A stretch of 64,000 nt of DNA from positions 1,210,501-1,274,500 of the forward strand of contig JAWQEG010001395.1 of the NCBI GenBank assembly GCA_033782935.1, written 5' to 3'. This DNA comes from Petrolisthes cinctipes. Taxonomy: Eukaryota; Arthropoda; Malacostraca; Decapoda; Porcellanidae. The notes beneath the pieces were generated by a model, which worked only from the letters and a program-made list of their open reading frames with translations, was not told the DNA's origin and ran no database searches. This document shows, piece after piece, positions 24,401-38,500 of this stretch. The position numbers were made by a program, and so were the translations under genes. The stretch's first letter is position 1, and each line of letters opens with the position of its first letter.

Positions 24401-27400
24401 AGATGCACGCACATATCGACTTTTGGGCACCTAAAACATCGATTTTGAGCATGTTTTGGGCCTGTATTTTGAAAATACTCTAACACGGAGTAGGCATATA
24501 CAGATCGCTTCTGGGACCCCAAAATATTGAATTTTCGGGTGTTTAGGGCCAGAATTTGAGATATAAACGGGTACAGAAGATGCATGCACATATCGACTTT
24601 TGGGCACCTAAAAGATCGATTTTCAGTATGTTTTTGGCCTGTATTTTGAAAATACTCTAACACGGAGTAGGCATGTACAGATCGCTTCTGGGACCCCTAA
24701 ATATCGAATTTTCGGGTGTTTTGGGACTGGATTTGAGATATTGACTTTTTGGCACCTAAAAGATCGATTTTTAGCATGTTTTTAGCCTATATTTTGAAAA
24801 TATTCTAGCACTGAGTAGGCATGTACAGATTGCTTCTGGGACCCCAAAATATTCAATTTTCGGGTGTTTTGAGCCTGAATTTGAGATATAAACGAGTACA
24901 ATAGATGCATGCACATATCGACTTTTGGGCACCTAAAATATCGATTTTGAGCATGTTTTGAGCCTATATTTTGAAAACATTCTAGCACTGAGTAGGCATT
25001 TACAGATCGCTTCTGGGACCCCAAAATATCGAATTTTCGGGTGTTTTGAGCCTGAATTTGAGATATAAACGAGTATAGAAGATGCATACACATATTGACT
25101 TTGGGCACCAAAAATATCGATTTTCAGCTTGTTTTGGGCCTGAATTTTAAAAATACTCTAACACGGAGTAGGCATGTACAGATCGCTTCTGGGACCCCAA
25201 AATATCGAATTTTTGGGTGTTCAGGGCCAGAATTTGAGATATAAACGGGTACAGAAGATGCATGCACATATCGACTTTTGGGCACCTAAATGATCGATTT
25301 TCAGTATGTTTTTGTCCTGTATTTTGAAAATACTCTAACACGGAGTAGGCATGTACAGATCGCTTATGGGACCCCTAAATATCGAATTTTCGGGTGTTTT
25401 CGGACTGAATTTGAGATATCGACTTTTTGGCACCTAAAAGATCGATTTTTATCATGTTTTTAGCCTATATTTTGATAATATTCTATCACTGAGTAGGCAT
25501 GTACAGATTGCTTCTGGGACCCCAAAATATTGAATTTTCGGGTGTTTTAAGCCTGAATTTGAGATATAAACGGGTACAGAAGATACATGCACAGATTGAC
25601 TTAGGGCATCTAAAATATCGATTTTCAGCATGTTTTGGGCATGTATTTGGAAAATACTCTAAAACGGAGTAGGCATGTACAGATCGCTTTTGAGACCCCT
25701 AAATATCGAATTTTCGCGTGTTTTGGGCCTTAATTTGAGATATGGACTTTTTGGCACATAAAATATCGATTTTTAGCATGTTTTTAGCCTATATTTTGAA
25801 AATATTCTAGCACTGAGTAGGCATGTACAGATTGCTTCTGGGACCCCAAAATATTGAATTTTCGGGTGTTTTGAGCCTGAATTTGAGATATAAACGGGTA
25901 CAGAAGATACATGCACATATTGACTTTGGGCCTCTAAAATATCGATTTTCAGCATGTTTTGGGCATGTATTACAAAAATACTCTAACACGGAGTAGGCAT
26001 GTACAGATCGCTTCTGTGACCCCAAAATATCGAATATTAGGGTGTTTTGAGACTGAATTTGAGATATAAACGGGTACTAAAGATGCATGCACATATCGAC
26101 TTTTGGGCACCTAAAACATCGATTTTGAGCATGTTTTGGGCCTGTATATTGTAAATACTCTAACACGGAATAGGCATGTACAGATCGCTTCTGGGACCCC
26201 AAAATATCGAATTTTCGGGTGTTTTGGGAATGAATTTGAGATATCGCCTTTACGCACCTAAAATATTGATTTTTTAGCATTTTTTGAGCCTATATTTTGA
26301 AAATATTCTAGCACTGAGTAGGCATGTACAGATCGCTTCTGGGACCCCAAATTATCGAATTTTCGGGTGTTTTGAGCCTGAATTTGAGATATAAACGAGT
26401 ACAGAAGATGCATACATATATTGACTTTGGGCACCAAAAATATCGATTTTCAGCTTGTTTTGGGCCTGAATTTTAAAAATACTATAACAAGGAGTAGGCA
26501 TGTACAGATCGCTTCTGGGACCCCAAAATATCGAATTTTTGGGTGTTCTGGGCCAGAATTTGAGATATCGACTTTTTGGCACCTAAAAGATCGATTTTTA
26601 GCATGTTTTTAGCCTATATTTTGAAAATATTCTAGCACTGAGTAGGCATGTACAGATTGCTTCTGGGACCCAAAAATATTGAATTTTCGGGTGTTTTGAG
26701 CCTGAATTTGAGATATAAACGGGTACAGAAGATACATGCACAGATTGACTTTGGGCATCTAAAAAATCGATTTTCAGCATGTTTTGGGCATGTATTTTGA
26801 AAATACTCTAACACTGAGTAGGCATGTACAGATCGCTTCTGGGAACCCTAAATATCGAATTTTCGGGTGTTTTGGGCCTTAATTTGAGATATCGACTTTT
26901 TGGCACCTAAAATATCGATTATCAGCATGTTTTGGGCATGTATTTTGAAAATACTCTAACACGGAGTAGGCATGTACAGATCGCTTCTGGAACCCCAAAA
27001 TATCGAATTTTCGAGTCTTTTGAGCCTGAATTTGAGATATAAACGGGTTTTGAAGATGCATGCACATATCGACTTTTGGGCACCTAAAACATCGATTTTG
27101 AGCATGTTTTGGGCCTGTATTTTGTAAATACTCTAACACGGAGTAGGCATGTACAGATCGCTTCTGGGACCCCATAATATCGAATTTTTGGGTGTTTTGG
27201 GCCTGAATTTGAGATATCGCCTTTACGCACCTAAAATATCGATTTTTAGCATGTTTTGAGCCTATATTTTGAAAATATTCTAGCACTGAGTAGGCATGTA
27301 CAGATCGCTTCTGGGACCCCAAAATATCGAATTTTCGGGTGTTTTGAGCCTGAATTTGAGATATAAACGGGTACTGAAGATGCATGCACATATCGACTTT

Positions 27401-27885
27401 TGGGCACCTAAAACATCGATTTTGAGCATGTTTTGGGCCTGTATTTTGTAAATACTCTAACACGGAATAGGCATGTACAGATCGCTTCTGGGACCCCAAA
27501 ATATCGAATTTTCGGGTGTTTTGGGAATGAATTTGAGATATTGCGTTTACGCACCTAAAATATTGATTTTTTAGCATTTTTTGAGCCTATATTTTGAAAA
27601 TATTCTAGCACTGAGTAGGCATGTACAGATCGCTTCTGGGACCCCAAAATATCGAATTTTCGGGGGTTTTGAGCCTGAATTTGAGATATAAACGAGTACA
27701 GAAGATGCATACATATATTGACTTTGGGCACAAAAAATATCGATTTTTAGCTTGTTTTGGGCCTGAATTTTAAAAATACTATAACACGGAGTAGGCATGT
27801 ACAGATCGCTTCTGGGACCCCAAAATATCGAATTTTTGGGTGTTCTGGGCCAGAATTTGAGATATCGACTTTTTGGCACCTAAAA
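21430..27885 (+). repeat. 6.46 kb higher-order unit, copy 1
   Basis: This stretch of about 39 monomers is repeated directly downstream. The offset is 6,456 bp up to about 23.8 kb and 6,633 bp from about 24.0 kb on, because copy 2 has one extra L monomer (177 bp). Shared marks are 'ctctgtcacccaaaa'-type text ('cttctgtcaccc'), 'cacctaaacatcg', 'gggacaacaaaatatcg', 'gaatattcggg', 'cgacttttcgtttg', 'agcacactagtagg', 'gcacgtaaaacatcg' and 'tattacaaaaatact'. A stretch at about 24.49-24.85 kb does not match and looks replaced. Confidence 0.82.
26430..27372 (+). repeat. 1,297 bp offset repeat inside the 6.46 kb unit
   Basis: The monomers starting at 26496, 26644, 26820, 26968, 27145, 27292, 27469 and 27617 form a strict L/S alternation. 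Most of this run matches 1,297 bp further on (27,727-28,669). Shared marks are 'ttctgggccagaatttgag', 'gcatctaaaaaatcg', 'ttctgggaaccctaaat', 'gagtcttttgagcc' and 'gggttttgaagatg'. This makes the end of copy 1 and the start of copy 2 of the 6.46 kb unit look alike. Confidence 0.78.
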
Positions 27886-30800
27886 GATCGATTTTTAGCA
27901 TGTTTTTAGCCTATATTTTGAAAATATTCTAGCACTGAGTAGGCATGTACAGATTGCTTCTGGGACCCCAAAATATTGAATTTTCGGGTGTTTTGAGCCT
28001 GAATTTGATATATAAACGGGTACAGAAGATACATGCACAGATTGACTTTGGGCATCTAAAAAATCGATTTTCAGCATGTTTTGGGCATGTATTTTGAAAA
28101 TACTCTAACACTGAGTAGGCATGTACAGATCGCTTCTGGGAACCCTAAATATCGAATTTTCGGGTGTTTTGGGCCTTAATTTGAGATATCGACTTTTTGG
28201 CACCTAAAATATCGATTTTCAGCATGTTTTGGGCATGTATTTTGAAAATATTCTAACACGGAGTAGGCATGTACAGATCGCTTCTGGAACCCCAAAATAT
28301 CGAATTTTCGAGTCTTTTGAGCCTGAATTTGAGATATAAACGGGTTTTGAAGATGCATGCACATATCGACTTTTGGGCACCTAAAACATCGATTTTGAGC
28401 ATGTTTTGGGCCTGTATTTTGTAAATACTCTAACACGGAGTAGGCATGTACAGATCGCTTCTGGGACCCCATAATATCGAATTTTTGGGTGTTTTGGGCC
28501 TGAATTTGAGATATCGCCTTTACGCACCTAAAATATCGATTTTTAGCATGTTTTGAGCCTATATTTTGAAAATATTCTAGCACTGAGTAGGCATGTACAG
28601 ATCGCTTCTGGGACCCCAAAATATCTAATTTTCGGGTGTTTTGAGCCTGAATTCGAGATATAAACGGGTACAGAAGATGCATGCACATATCGACTTTTGG
28701 GCACCTAAAAGATTGATTTTCAGTATGATTTTGGCCTGTATTTTGAAAATACTCTAACACGGAGTAGGCATGTACAGATCGCTTCTGTCACCCAAAAATA
28801 TCGAATTTTCGCGTGTTTTGAACCTGAATTTGAGATATAAACGGGTACTAAAGATGCATGCACATATCGACTTTTGGGCACCTAAACATCGATTTTGAGC
28901 ATGTTTTGGGCCTGTATTTTGTAAATACTCTAACATGGAATAGGCATGTACAGATCGCTTCTGGGACAACAAAATATCGAATTTTCGGGTGTTTTGAGCC
29001 TGAATTTGAGAAATAAACGAGTACAGAAGATTCATGCACATATCGACTTTTGGGCACCTAAAATATCGATTTTGAGCATGTTTTGAGCCTATATTTTGAA
29101 AACATTCTAGCACTGAGTAGGCATGTACAGATCGCTTCTGGGACCCCAAAATATCGAATATTCGGGTGTTTTGAGCCTGAATTTGATATATAAACGAGTA
29201 TAGAACATGCATACACATATTGGCTTTGGGCACCAAAAATATCGATTTTCAGCTTGTTTTGGGCCTGAATTTTAAAAATACTCTAACACGGAGTAGGCAT
29301 GTACACATCGCTTCTGGGACCCCTAAATATCGACTTTTCGTTTGTTTTGGGACTGAATTTGAGATATCCACTTTTTGGCACCTAAAAGATCGATTTTTAG
29401 CATGTTTTTAGCCTATATTTTGAAAATATTCTATTACTGAGTAGGCATGTACAGATCGCTTCTGGGACCCCAAAATATCGAATTTTCGAGTGTTTTGAGC
29501 CTATATTTGAGATATAAACGGGTACTGAAGATGCATGCACATATCGACTTTTGGGCACCTAAAACATCGATTTTGAGCATGTTTTGGGCCTGTATTTTGT
29601 AAATACTCTAACACGGAGTAGGCATGTACAGATCGCTTCTGGGACCCCAAAATATCGAATTTTCGGGGGTTTTGGGACTGAATTTGAGATATCGACTTTT
29701 TGGCACCTAAAAGATCGATTTTTAGCATGTTTTGTGCCTATATTTTGAAAATATTCTAGCACACTAGTAGGCATCTACAGATCGCTTCTGGGACCCCAAA
29801 ATATCGAATTTTCGGGGGTTTTGAGCCAGAATTTGAGATATAAACGAGTACAGAAGATGCATGCACATATCGACTTTTGGGCACCTAAAATATCGACTTT
29901 GAGCATGTTTTGAGCCTATATTTTGAAAACATTCTAGCACGGAGTAGGCATGTACAGATCGCTTCTGGGACCCCAAAATATCGAATTTTCAGGTGTTTTG
30001 AGCCTGAATTTGAGATATAAACGAGTATAGAAGATGCATACACATATTGACTTTGGGCACCAAAAATATCGATTTTCAGCTTGTTTTGGGCCTGAATTTT
30101 GAAAATACTCTAACACGGAGTAGGCATGTACAGATCGCTTCTGGCACACCTAAATATCAAATTTTCGGGTGTTTTGGGACTGAATTTTAGATATCGACTT
30201 TTTGGCACCTAAAATATCGATTTTTAGCATGTTTTTAGCCTATATTTTGAAAATATTCTAGCACTGAGTAGGCATGTACAGATTGCTTCTGGGACCCCAA
30301 AATATTAAATTTTCGGGTGTTTTGAGCCTGAATTTGAGATATAAACGGGTACTAAAGATGCATGCACATATCGACTTTTCGGCACCTAAAACATCGATTT
30401 TGAGCATGTTTTGGGCCTGTATTTTGTAAATATTCTAGCACTGAGTAGGCATGTACAGATCGCTTCTGGGACCCCAAAATATCGAATTTTCAGGTGTTTT
30501 GAGCCTGAATTTGAGATATAAACGGGTACTGAAGATGCATGCACATATCGACTTTTGGGCACCTAAAACATCGATTTTGAGCATGTTTTGGGACTGTATT
30601 TTGAAAATACTCAACCACGGAGTAGGCATGTACAGATCGCTTCTGGGACCATAAAATATCGAATTTTCGGGTGTTTTTAGCCTGAATTTGAGATATAAAC
30701 GGGTACTGAAGATGCATGCACATATCGATTTTTTGGCACGTAAAACATCGATTTTGAGCATGTTTTGGGCCGGTATTTTGAAAATACTCTAACACGGAGT

Positions 30801-33800
30801 AGGCATGTACAAATCGCTACTGGGACCCATAAATATCGAATTTTCGGGTGTTTTGGGCCTAATTTGAAATATCGACTTTTTGGCACCTAAAATATCGATT
30901 TTTAGCATGTTTTTAGCCTATATTTTGAAAATATTCTAGTACTGAGTAGGCATGTACAGATTGCTTCTGGGACCCCAAAATAGTGAATTTTCGGTTGTTT
31001 TGAGCCTGAATTTGAGATATAAACGGGTACTGAAGATGCACGCACATATCGACTTTTGGGCACCTAAAACACCGATTTTGAGCATGTTTTGGGCCTGTAT
31101 TTTGAAAATACTCTAACACGGAGTAGGCATGTACAGATCGCTTCTGTGACCCCAAAATATCGAATTTTCGGGTGTTTTGAGCCTGAATTTGAGATATAAA
31201 CGGGTACTGAAGATGCATGCACATATCGACTTTTTGGCACCTAAAACATCGATTTTGAGCATGTTTTGGGCCTGTATTTTGTAAATACTCTAACACGGAA
31301 TAGGCATGTACAGATCGCTTCTGGGACCCCAAAATATCGAATTTTCGGGTGTTTTGGGAATGAATTTGAGATATCGCCTTTACGCACCTAAAATATCGAT
31401 TTTTAGCATTTTTTGAGCCTATATTTTGAAAATATTCTAGCACTGAGTAGGCATGTACAGATCGCTTCTGGGACCGCAAATTATCGAATTTTCGGGTGTT
31501 TTGAGCCTGAATTTGAGATATAAACGAGTACAATAGATGCATGCACATATTGACTTTTGGGCACCTAAAATATCGATTTTGAGCATGTTTTGAGCCTATA
31601 TTTTGAAAACATTCTAGCACTGAGTAGGCATTTACAGATCGCTTCTGGGACCCCAAAATTTCGAATTTTCGGGTGTTTTGAGCCTGAATTTGAGATATAA
31701 ACGAGTATAGAAGATGCATACACATATTGACTTTGGGCACCAAAAATATCGATTTTCAGCTTGTTTTGGGCCTGAATTTTAAAAATACTCTAACACGGAG
31801 TAGGCATGTACAGATCGCTTCTGGGACCCCAAAATATCGAATTTTTGGGTGTTCAGGGCCAGAATTTGAGATATAAACGGGTACAGAAGATGCATGCACA
31901 TATCGACTTTTGGGCACCTAAATGATCGATTTTCAGTATGTTTTTGTCCTGTATTTTGAAAATACTCTAACACGGAGTAGGCATGTACAGATCGCTTATG
32001 GGACCCCTAAATATCGAATTTTCGGGTGTTTTCGGACTGAATTTAAGATATCGACTTTTTGGCACCTAAAAGATCGATTTTTATCATGTTTTTAGCCTAT
32101 ATTTTGATAATATTCTATCACTGAGTAGGCATGTACAGATTGCTTCTGGGACCCCAAAATATTGAATTTTCGGGTGTTTTAAGCCTGAATTTGAGATATA
32201 AACGGGTACAGAAGATACATGCACAGATTGACTTTGGGCATCTAAAATATCGATTTTCAGCATGTTTTGGGCATGTATTTGGAAAATACTCTAAAACGGA
32301 GTAGGCATGTACAGATCGCTTTTGAGACCCCTAAATATCGAATTTTCGCGTGTTTTGGGCCTTAATTTGAGATATCGACTTTTTTGGCACATAAAATATC
32401 GATTTTTAGCATGTTTTTAGCCTATATTTTGAAAATATTCTAGCACTGAGTAGGCATGAACAGATTGCTTCTGGGACCCCAAAATATTGAATTTTCGGGT
32501 GTTTTGAGCCTGAATTTGAGATATAAACGGGTACAGAAGATACATGCACATATTGACTTTGGGCCTCTAAAATATCGATTTTCAGCATGTTTTGGGCATG
32601 TATTACAAAAATACTCTAACACGGAGTAGGCATGTACAGATCGCTTCTGTGACCCCAAAATATCGAATATTCGGGTGTTTTGAGACTGAATTTGAGATAT
32701 AAACGGGTACTGAAGATGCATGCACATATCGACTTTTGGGCACCTAAAACATCGATTTTGAGCATGTTTTGGGCCTGTATTTTGTAAATACTCTAACACG
32801 GAATAGGCATGTACAGATCGCTTCTGGGACCCCAAAATATCGAATTTTCGGGTGTTTTGGGAATGAATTTGAGATATCGCCTTTACGCACCTAAAATATT
32901 GATTTTTTAGCATTTTTTGAGCCTATGTTTTGAAAATATTCTAGCACTGAGTAGGCATGTACAGATCGCTTCTGGGACCCCAAAATATCGAATTTTCGGG
33001 TGTTTTGAGCCTGAATTTGAGATATAAACGAGTACAAAAGATGCATACATATATTGACTTTGGGCACCAAAAATATCGATTTTCAGCTTGTTTTGGGCCT
33101 GAATTTTAAAAATACTATAACACGGAGTAGGCATGTACAGATCGCTTCTGGGTCCCCAAAATATCGAATTTTTGGGTGTTCTGGGCCAGAATTTGAGATA
33201 TCGACTTTTTGGCACCTAAAAGATCGATTTTTAGCATGTTTTTAGCCTATATTTTGAAAATATTCTAGCACTGAGTAGGCATGTACAGATTGCTTCTGGG
33301 ACCCCAAAATATTGAATTTTCGGGTGTTTTGAGCCTGAATTTGAGATATAAACGGGTACAGAAGATACATGCACAGATTGACTTTGGGCATCTAAAAAAT
33401 CGATTTTCAGCATGTTTTGGGCATGTATTTTGAAAATACTCTAACACTGAGTAGGCATGTACATATCGCTTCTGGGAACCCTAAATATCGAATTTTCGGG
33501 TGTTTTGGGCCTTAATTTGAGATATCGACTTTTTGGCACCTAAAATATCGATTTTCAGCATGTTTTGGGCATGTATTTTGAAAATACTCTAACACGGAGT
33601 AGGCATGTACAGATCGCTTCTGGAACCCTAAAATATCGAATTTTCGAGTCTTTTGAGCCTGAATTTGAGATATAAACGGGTTTTGAAGATGCATGCACAT
33701 ATCGACTTTTGGGCACCTAAAACATCGATTTTGAGCATGTTTTGGGCCTGTATTTTGTAAATACTCTAACACGGAGTAGGCATGTACAGATCGCTTCTGG

Positions 33801-34003
33801 GACCCCATAATATCGAATTTTTGGGTGTTTTGGGCCTGAATTTGAGATATCGCCTTTACGCACCTAAAATATCGATTTTTAGCATGTTTTGAGCCTATAT
33901 TTTGAAAATATTCTAGCACTGAGTAGGCATGTACAGATCGCTTCTGGGACCCCAAAATATCGAATTTTCGGGTGTTTTGAGCCTGAATTTGAGATATAAA
34001 CGG
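27886..34003 (+). repeat. 6.46-6.63 kb higher-order unit, copy 2
   Basis: Follows copy 1 with the same rare variants in the same order. It differs by one extra L monomer near 30,270-30,625, by a replaced stretch at about 31.12-31.48 kb, and by scattered substitutions. The last part of this copy (from about 31,234) lies inside the first copy of the 4,275 bp duplication, so the two units overlap. Confidence 0.8.
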
Positions 34004-35508
34004 GTACAGAAGATGCATGCACATATCGACTTTTGGGCACCTAAAAGATCGATTTTCAGTATGATTTTGGCCTGTATTTTGAAAATACTCTAACACGGAG
34101 TAGGCATGTACAGATCGCTTCTGGGACCCCAAAATATCGAATTTTTGGGTGTTCAGGGCCAGAATTTGAGATATAAACGGGTACAGAAGATGCATGCACA
34201 TATCGACTTTTGGGCACCTAAATGATCGATTTTCAGTATGTTTTTGTCCTGTATTTTGAAAATACTCTAACACGGAGTAGGCATGTACAGATCGCTTATG
34301 GGACCCCTAAATATCGAATTTTCGGGTGTTTTCGGACTGAATTTGAGATATCGACTTTTTGGCACCTAAAAGATCGATTTTTATCATGTTTTTAGCCTAT
34401 ATTTTGATAATATTCTAGCACTGAGTAGGCATGTACAGATTGCTTCTGGGACCCCAAAATATTGAATTTTCGGGTGTTTTGAGCCTGAATTTGAGATATA
34501 AACGGGTACAGAAGATACATGCACATATTGACTTTGGGCATCTAAAATATCGATTTTCAGCATGTTTTGGGCATGTATTACAAAAATACTCTAACACGGA
34601 GTAGGCATGTACAGATCGCTTCTGTGACCCCAAAATATCGAATATTCGGGTGTTTTGAGACTGAATTTGAGATATAAACGGGTACAGAAGATGCATGCAC
34701 ATATCGACTTTTGGGCACCTAAAACATCGATTTTGAGCATGTTTTGGGCCTGTATTTTGTAAATACTCTAACACGGAATAGGCATGTACAGATCGCTTCT
34801 AGGACCCCAAAATATCGAATTTTCGGGTGTTTTGGGAATGAATTTGAGATATCGCCTTTACGCACCTAGAATATCGATTTTTAGCATTTTTTGAGCCTAT
34901 ATTTTGAAAATATTCTAGCACTGAGTAGGCATGTACAGATCGCTTCTGGGACCCCAAAATATCGAATTTTCGGGTGTTCAGGGCCAGAATTTGCGATATC
35001 GACTTTTTGGCACCTAAAAGATCGATTTTTAGCATGTTTTTAGCCTATATTTTGAAAATATTCTAGCACTGAGTAGGCATGTACAGATTGCTTCTGGGAC
35101 CCCAAAATATAAAAATTTTCGGGTGTTTTGAGCCTGAATTTGAGATATAAACGGGTACAGAAGATACATGCACAGATTGACTCTGGGCATCTAAAAAATC
35201 GATTTTCAGCATGTTTTGGGCATGTATTTTGAAAATACTCTAACACTGAGTAGGCATGTACAGATCGCTTCTGGGACCCCTAAATATCGAATTTTCGGGT
35301 GTTTTGGGCCTTAATTTGAGATATCGACTTTTTGGCACCTAAAATATCGATTTTCAGCATGTTTTGGGCATGTATTTTGAAAATACTCTAACACGGAGTA
35401 GGCATGTACAGATCGCTTCTGGAACCCCAAAATATCGAATTTTCGAGTCTTTTGAGCCTGAATTTGAGATATAAACGGGTACTGAAGATGCATGCACATA
35501 TCGACTTT
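31234..35508 (+). repeat. 4,275 bp higher-order unit, copy 1
   Basis: About 26 monomers are repeated immediately downstream at an offset of exactly 4,275 bp. Every rare variant I compared is shared: 'gggaccgcaaattatcg', 'cgagtacaatag', 'aaaatttcgaatttt', 'cttatgggacccc', 'aggcatgaacag', 'tattacaaaaatact', 'cctatgttttg', 'tgggtccccaaa', 'gtacatatcgc', 'cttctaggacccc' and 'atataaaaattttcggg'. I found no difference between the copies at those sites. The left edge is set by the last mismatch near 31,233. Confidence 0.9.
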
Positions 35509-38500
35509 TGGGCACCTAAAACATCGATTTTGAGCATGTTTTGGGCCTGTATTTTGTAAATACTCTAACACGGAATAGGCATGTACAGATCGCTTCTGGG
35601 ACCCCAAAATATCGAATTTTCGGGTGTTTTGGGAATGAATTTGAGATATCGCCTTTACGCACCTAAAATATCGATTTTTAGCATTTTTTGAGCCTATATT
35701 TTGAAAATATTCTAGCACTGAGTAGGCATGTACAGATCGCTTCTGGGACCGCAAATTATCGAATTTTCGGGTGTTTTGAGCCTGAATTTGAGATATAAAC
35801 GAGTACAATAGATGCATGCACATATTGACTTTTGGGCACCTAAAATATCGATTTTGAGCATGTTTTGAGCCTATATTTTGAAAACATTCTAGCACTGAGT
35901 AGGCATTTACAGATCGCTTCTGGGACCCCAAAATTTCGAATTTTCGGGTGTTTTGAGCCTGAATTTGAGATATAAACGAGTATAGAAGATGCATACACAT
36001 ATTGACTTTGGGCACCAAAAATATCGATTTTCAGCTTGTTTTGGGCCTGAATTTTAAAAATACTCTAACACGGAGTAGGCATGTACAGATCGCTTCTGGG
36101 ACCCCAAAATATCGAATTTTTGGGTGTTCAGGGCCAGAATTTGAGATATAAACGGGTACAGAAGATGCATGCACATATCGACTTTTGGGCACCTAAATGA
36201 TCGATTTTCAGTATGTTTTTGTCCTGTATTTTGAAAATACTCTAACACGGAGTAGGCATGTACAGATCGCTTATGGGACCCCTAAATATCGAATTTTCGG
36301 GTGTTTTCGGACTGAATTTAAGATATCGACTTTTTGGCACCTAAAAGATCGATTTTTATCATGTTTTTAGCCTATATTTTGATAATATTCTATCACTGAG
36401 TAGGCATGTACAGATTGCTTCTGGGACCCCAAAATATTGAATTTTCGGGTGTTTTAAGCCTGAATTTGAGATATAAACGGGTACAGAAGATACATGCACA
36501 GATTGACTTTGGGCATCTAAAATATCGATTTTCAGCATGTTTTGGGCATGTATTTGGAAAATACTCTAAAACGGAGTAGGCATGTACAGATCGCTTTTGA
36601 GACCCCTAAATATCGAATTTTCGCGTGTTTTGGGCCTTAATTTGAGATATCGACTTTTTTGGCACATAAAATATCGATTTTTAGCATGTTTTTAGCCTAT
36701 ATTTTGAAAATATTCTAGCACTGAGTAGGCATGAACAGATTGCTTCTGGGACCCCAAAATATTGAATTTTCGGGTGTTTTGAGCCTGAATTTGAGATATA
36801 AACGGGTACAGAAGATACATGCACATATTGACTTTGGGCCTCTAAAATATCGATTTTCAGCATGTTTTGGGCATGTATTACAAAAATACTCTAACACGGA
36901 GTAGGCATGTACAGATCGCTTCTGTGACCCCAAAATATCGAATATTCGGGTGTTTTGAGACTGAATTTGAGATATAAACGGGTACTGAAGATGCATGCAC
37001 ATATCGACTTTTGGGCACCTAAAACATCGATTTTGAGCATGTTTTGGGCCTGTATTTTGTAAATACTCTAACACGGAATAGGCATGTACAGATCGCTTCT
37101 GGGACCCCAAAATATCGAATTTTCGGGTGTTTTGGGAATGAATTTGAGATATCGCCTTTACGCACCTAAAATATTGATTTTTTAGCATTTTTTGAGCCTA
37201 TGTTTTGAAAATATTCTAGCACTGAGTAGGCATGTACAGATCGCTTCTGGGACCCCAAAATATCGAATTTTCGGGTGTTTTGAGCCTGAATTTGAGATAT
37301 AAACGAGTACAAAAGATGCATACATATATTGACTTTGGGCACCAAAAATATCGATTTTCAGCTTGTTTTGGGCCTGAATTTTAAAAATACTATAACACGG
37401 AGTAGGCATGTACAGATCGCTTCTGGGTCCCCAAAATATCGAATTTTTGGGTGTTCTGGGCCAGAATTTGAGATATCGACTTTTTGGCACCTAAAAGATC
37501 GATTTTTAGCATGTTTTTAGCCTATATTTTGAAAATATTCTAGCACTGAGTAGGCATGTACAGATTGCTTCTGGGACCCCAAAATATTGAATTTTCGGGT
37601 GTTTTGAGCCTGAATTTGAGATATAAACGGGTACAGAAGATACATGCACAGATTGACTTTGGGCATCTAAAAAATCGATTTTCAGCATGTTTTGGGCATG
37701 TATTTTGAAAATACTCTAACACTGAGTAGGCATGTACATATCGCTTCTGGGAACCCTAAATATCGAATTTTCGGGTGTTTTGGGCCTTAATTTGAGATAT
37801 CGACTTTTTGGCACCTAAAATATCGATTTTCAGCATGTTTTGGGCATGTATTTTGAAAATACTCTAACACGGAGTAGGCATGTACAGATCGCTTCTGGAA
37901 CCCTAAAATATCGAATTTTCGAGTCTTTTGAGCCTGAATTTGAGATATAAACGGGTTTTGAAGATGCATGCACATATCGACTTTTGGGCACCTAAAACAT
38001 CGATTTTGAGCATGTTTTGGGCCTGTATTTTGTAAATACTCTAACACGGAGTAGGCATGTACAGATCGCTTCTGGGACCCCATAATATCGAATTTTTGGG
38101 TGTTTTGGGCCTGAATTTGAGATATCGCCTTTACGCACCTAAAATATCGATTTTTAGCATGTTTTGAGCCTATATTTTGAAAATATTCTAGCACTGAGTA
38201 GGCATGTACAGATCGCTTCTGGGACCCCAAAATATCGAATTTTCGGGTGTTTTGAGCCTGAATTTGAGATATAAACGGGTACAGAAGATGCATGCACATA
38301 TCGACTTTTGGGCACCTAAAAGATCGATTTTCAGTATGATTTTGGCCTGTATTTTGAAAATACTCTAACACGGAGTAGGCATGTACAGATCGCTTCTGGG
38401 ACCCCAAAATATCGAATTTTTGGGTGTTCAGGGCCAGAATTTGAGATATAAACGGGTACAGAAGATGCATGCACATATCGACTTTTGGGCACCTAAATGA

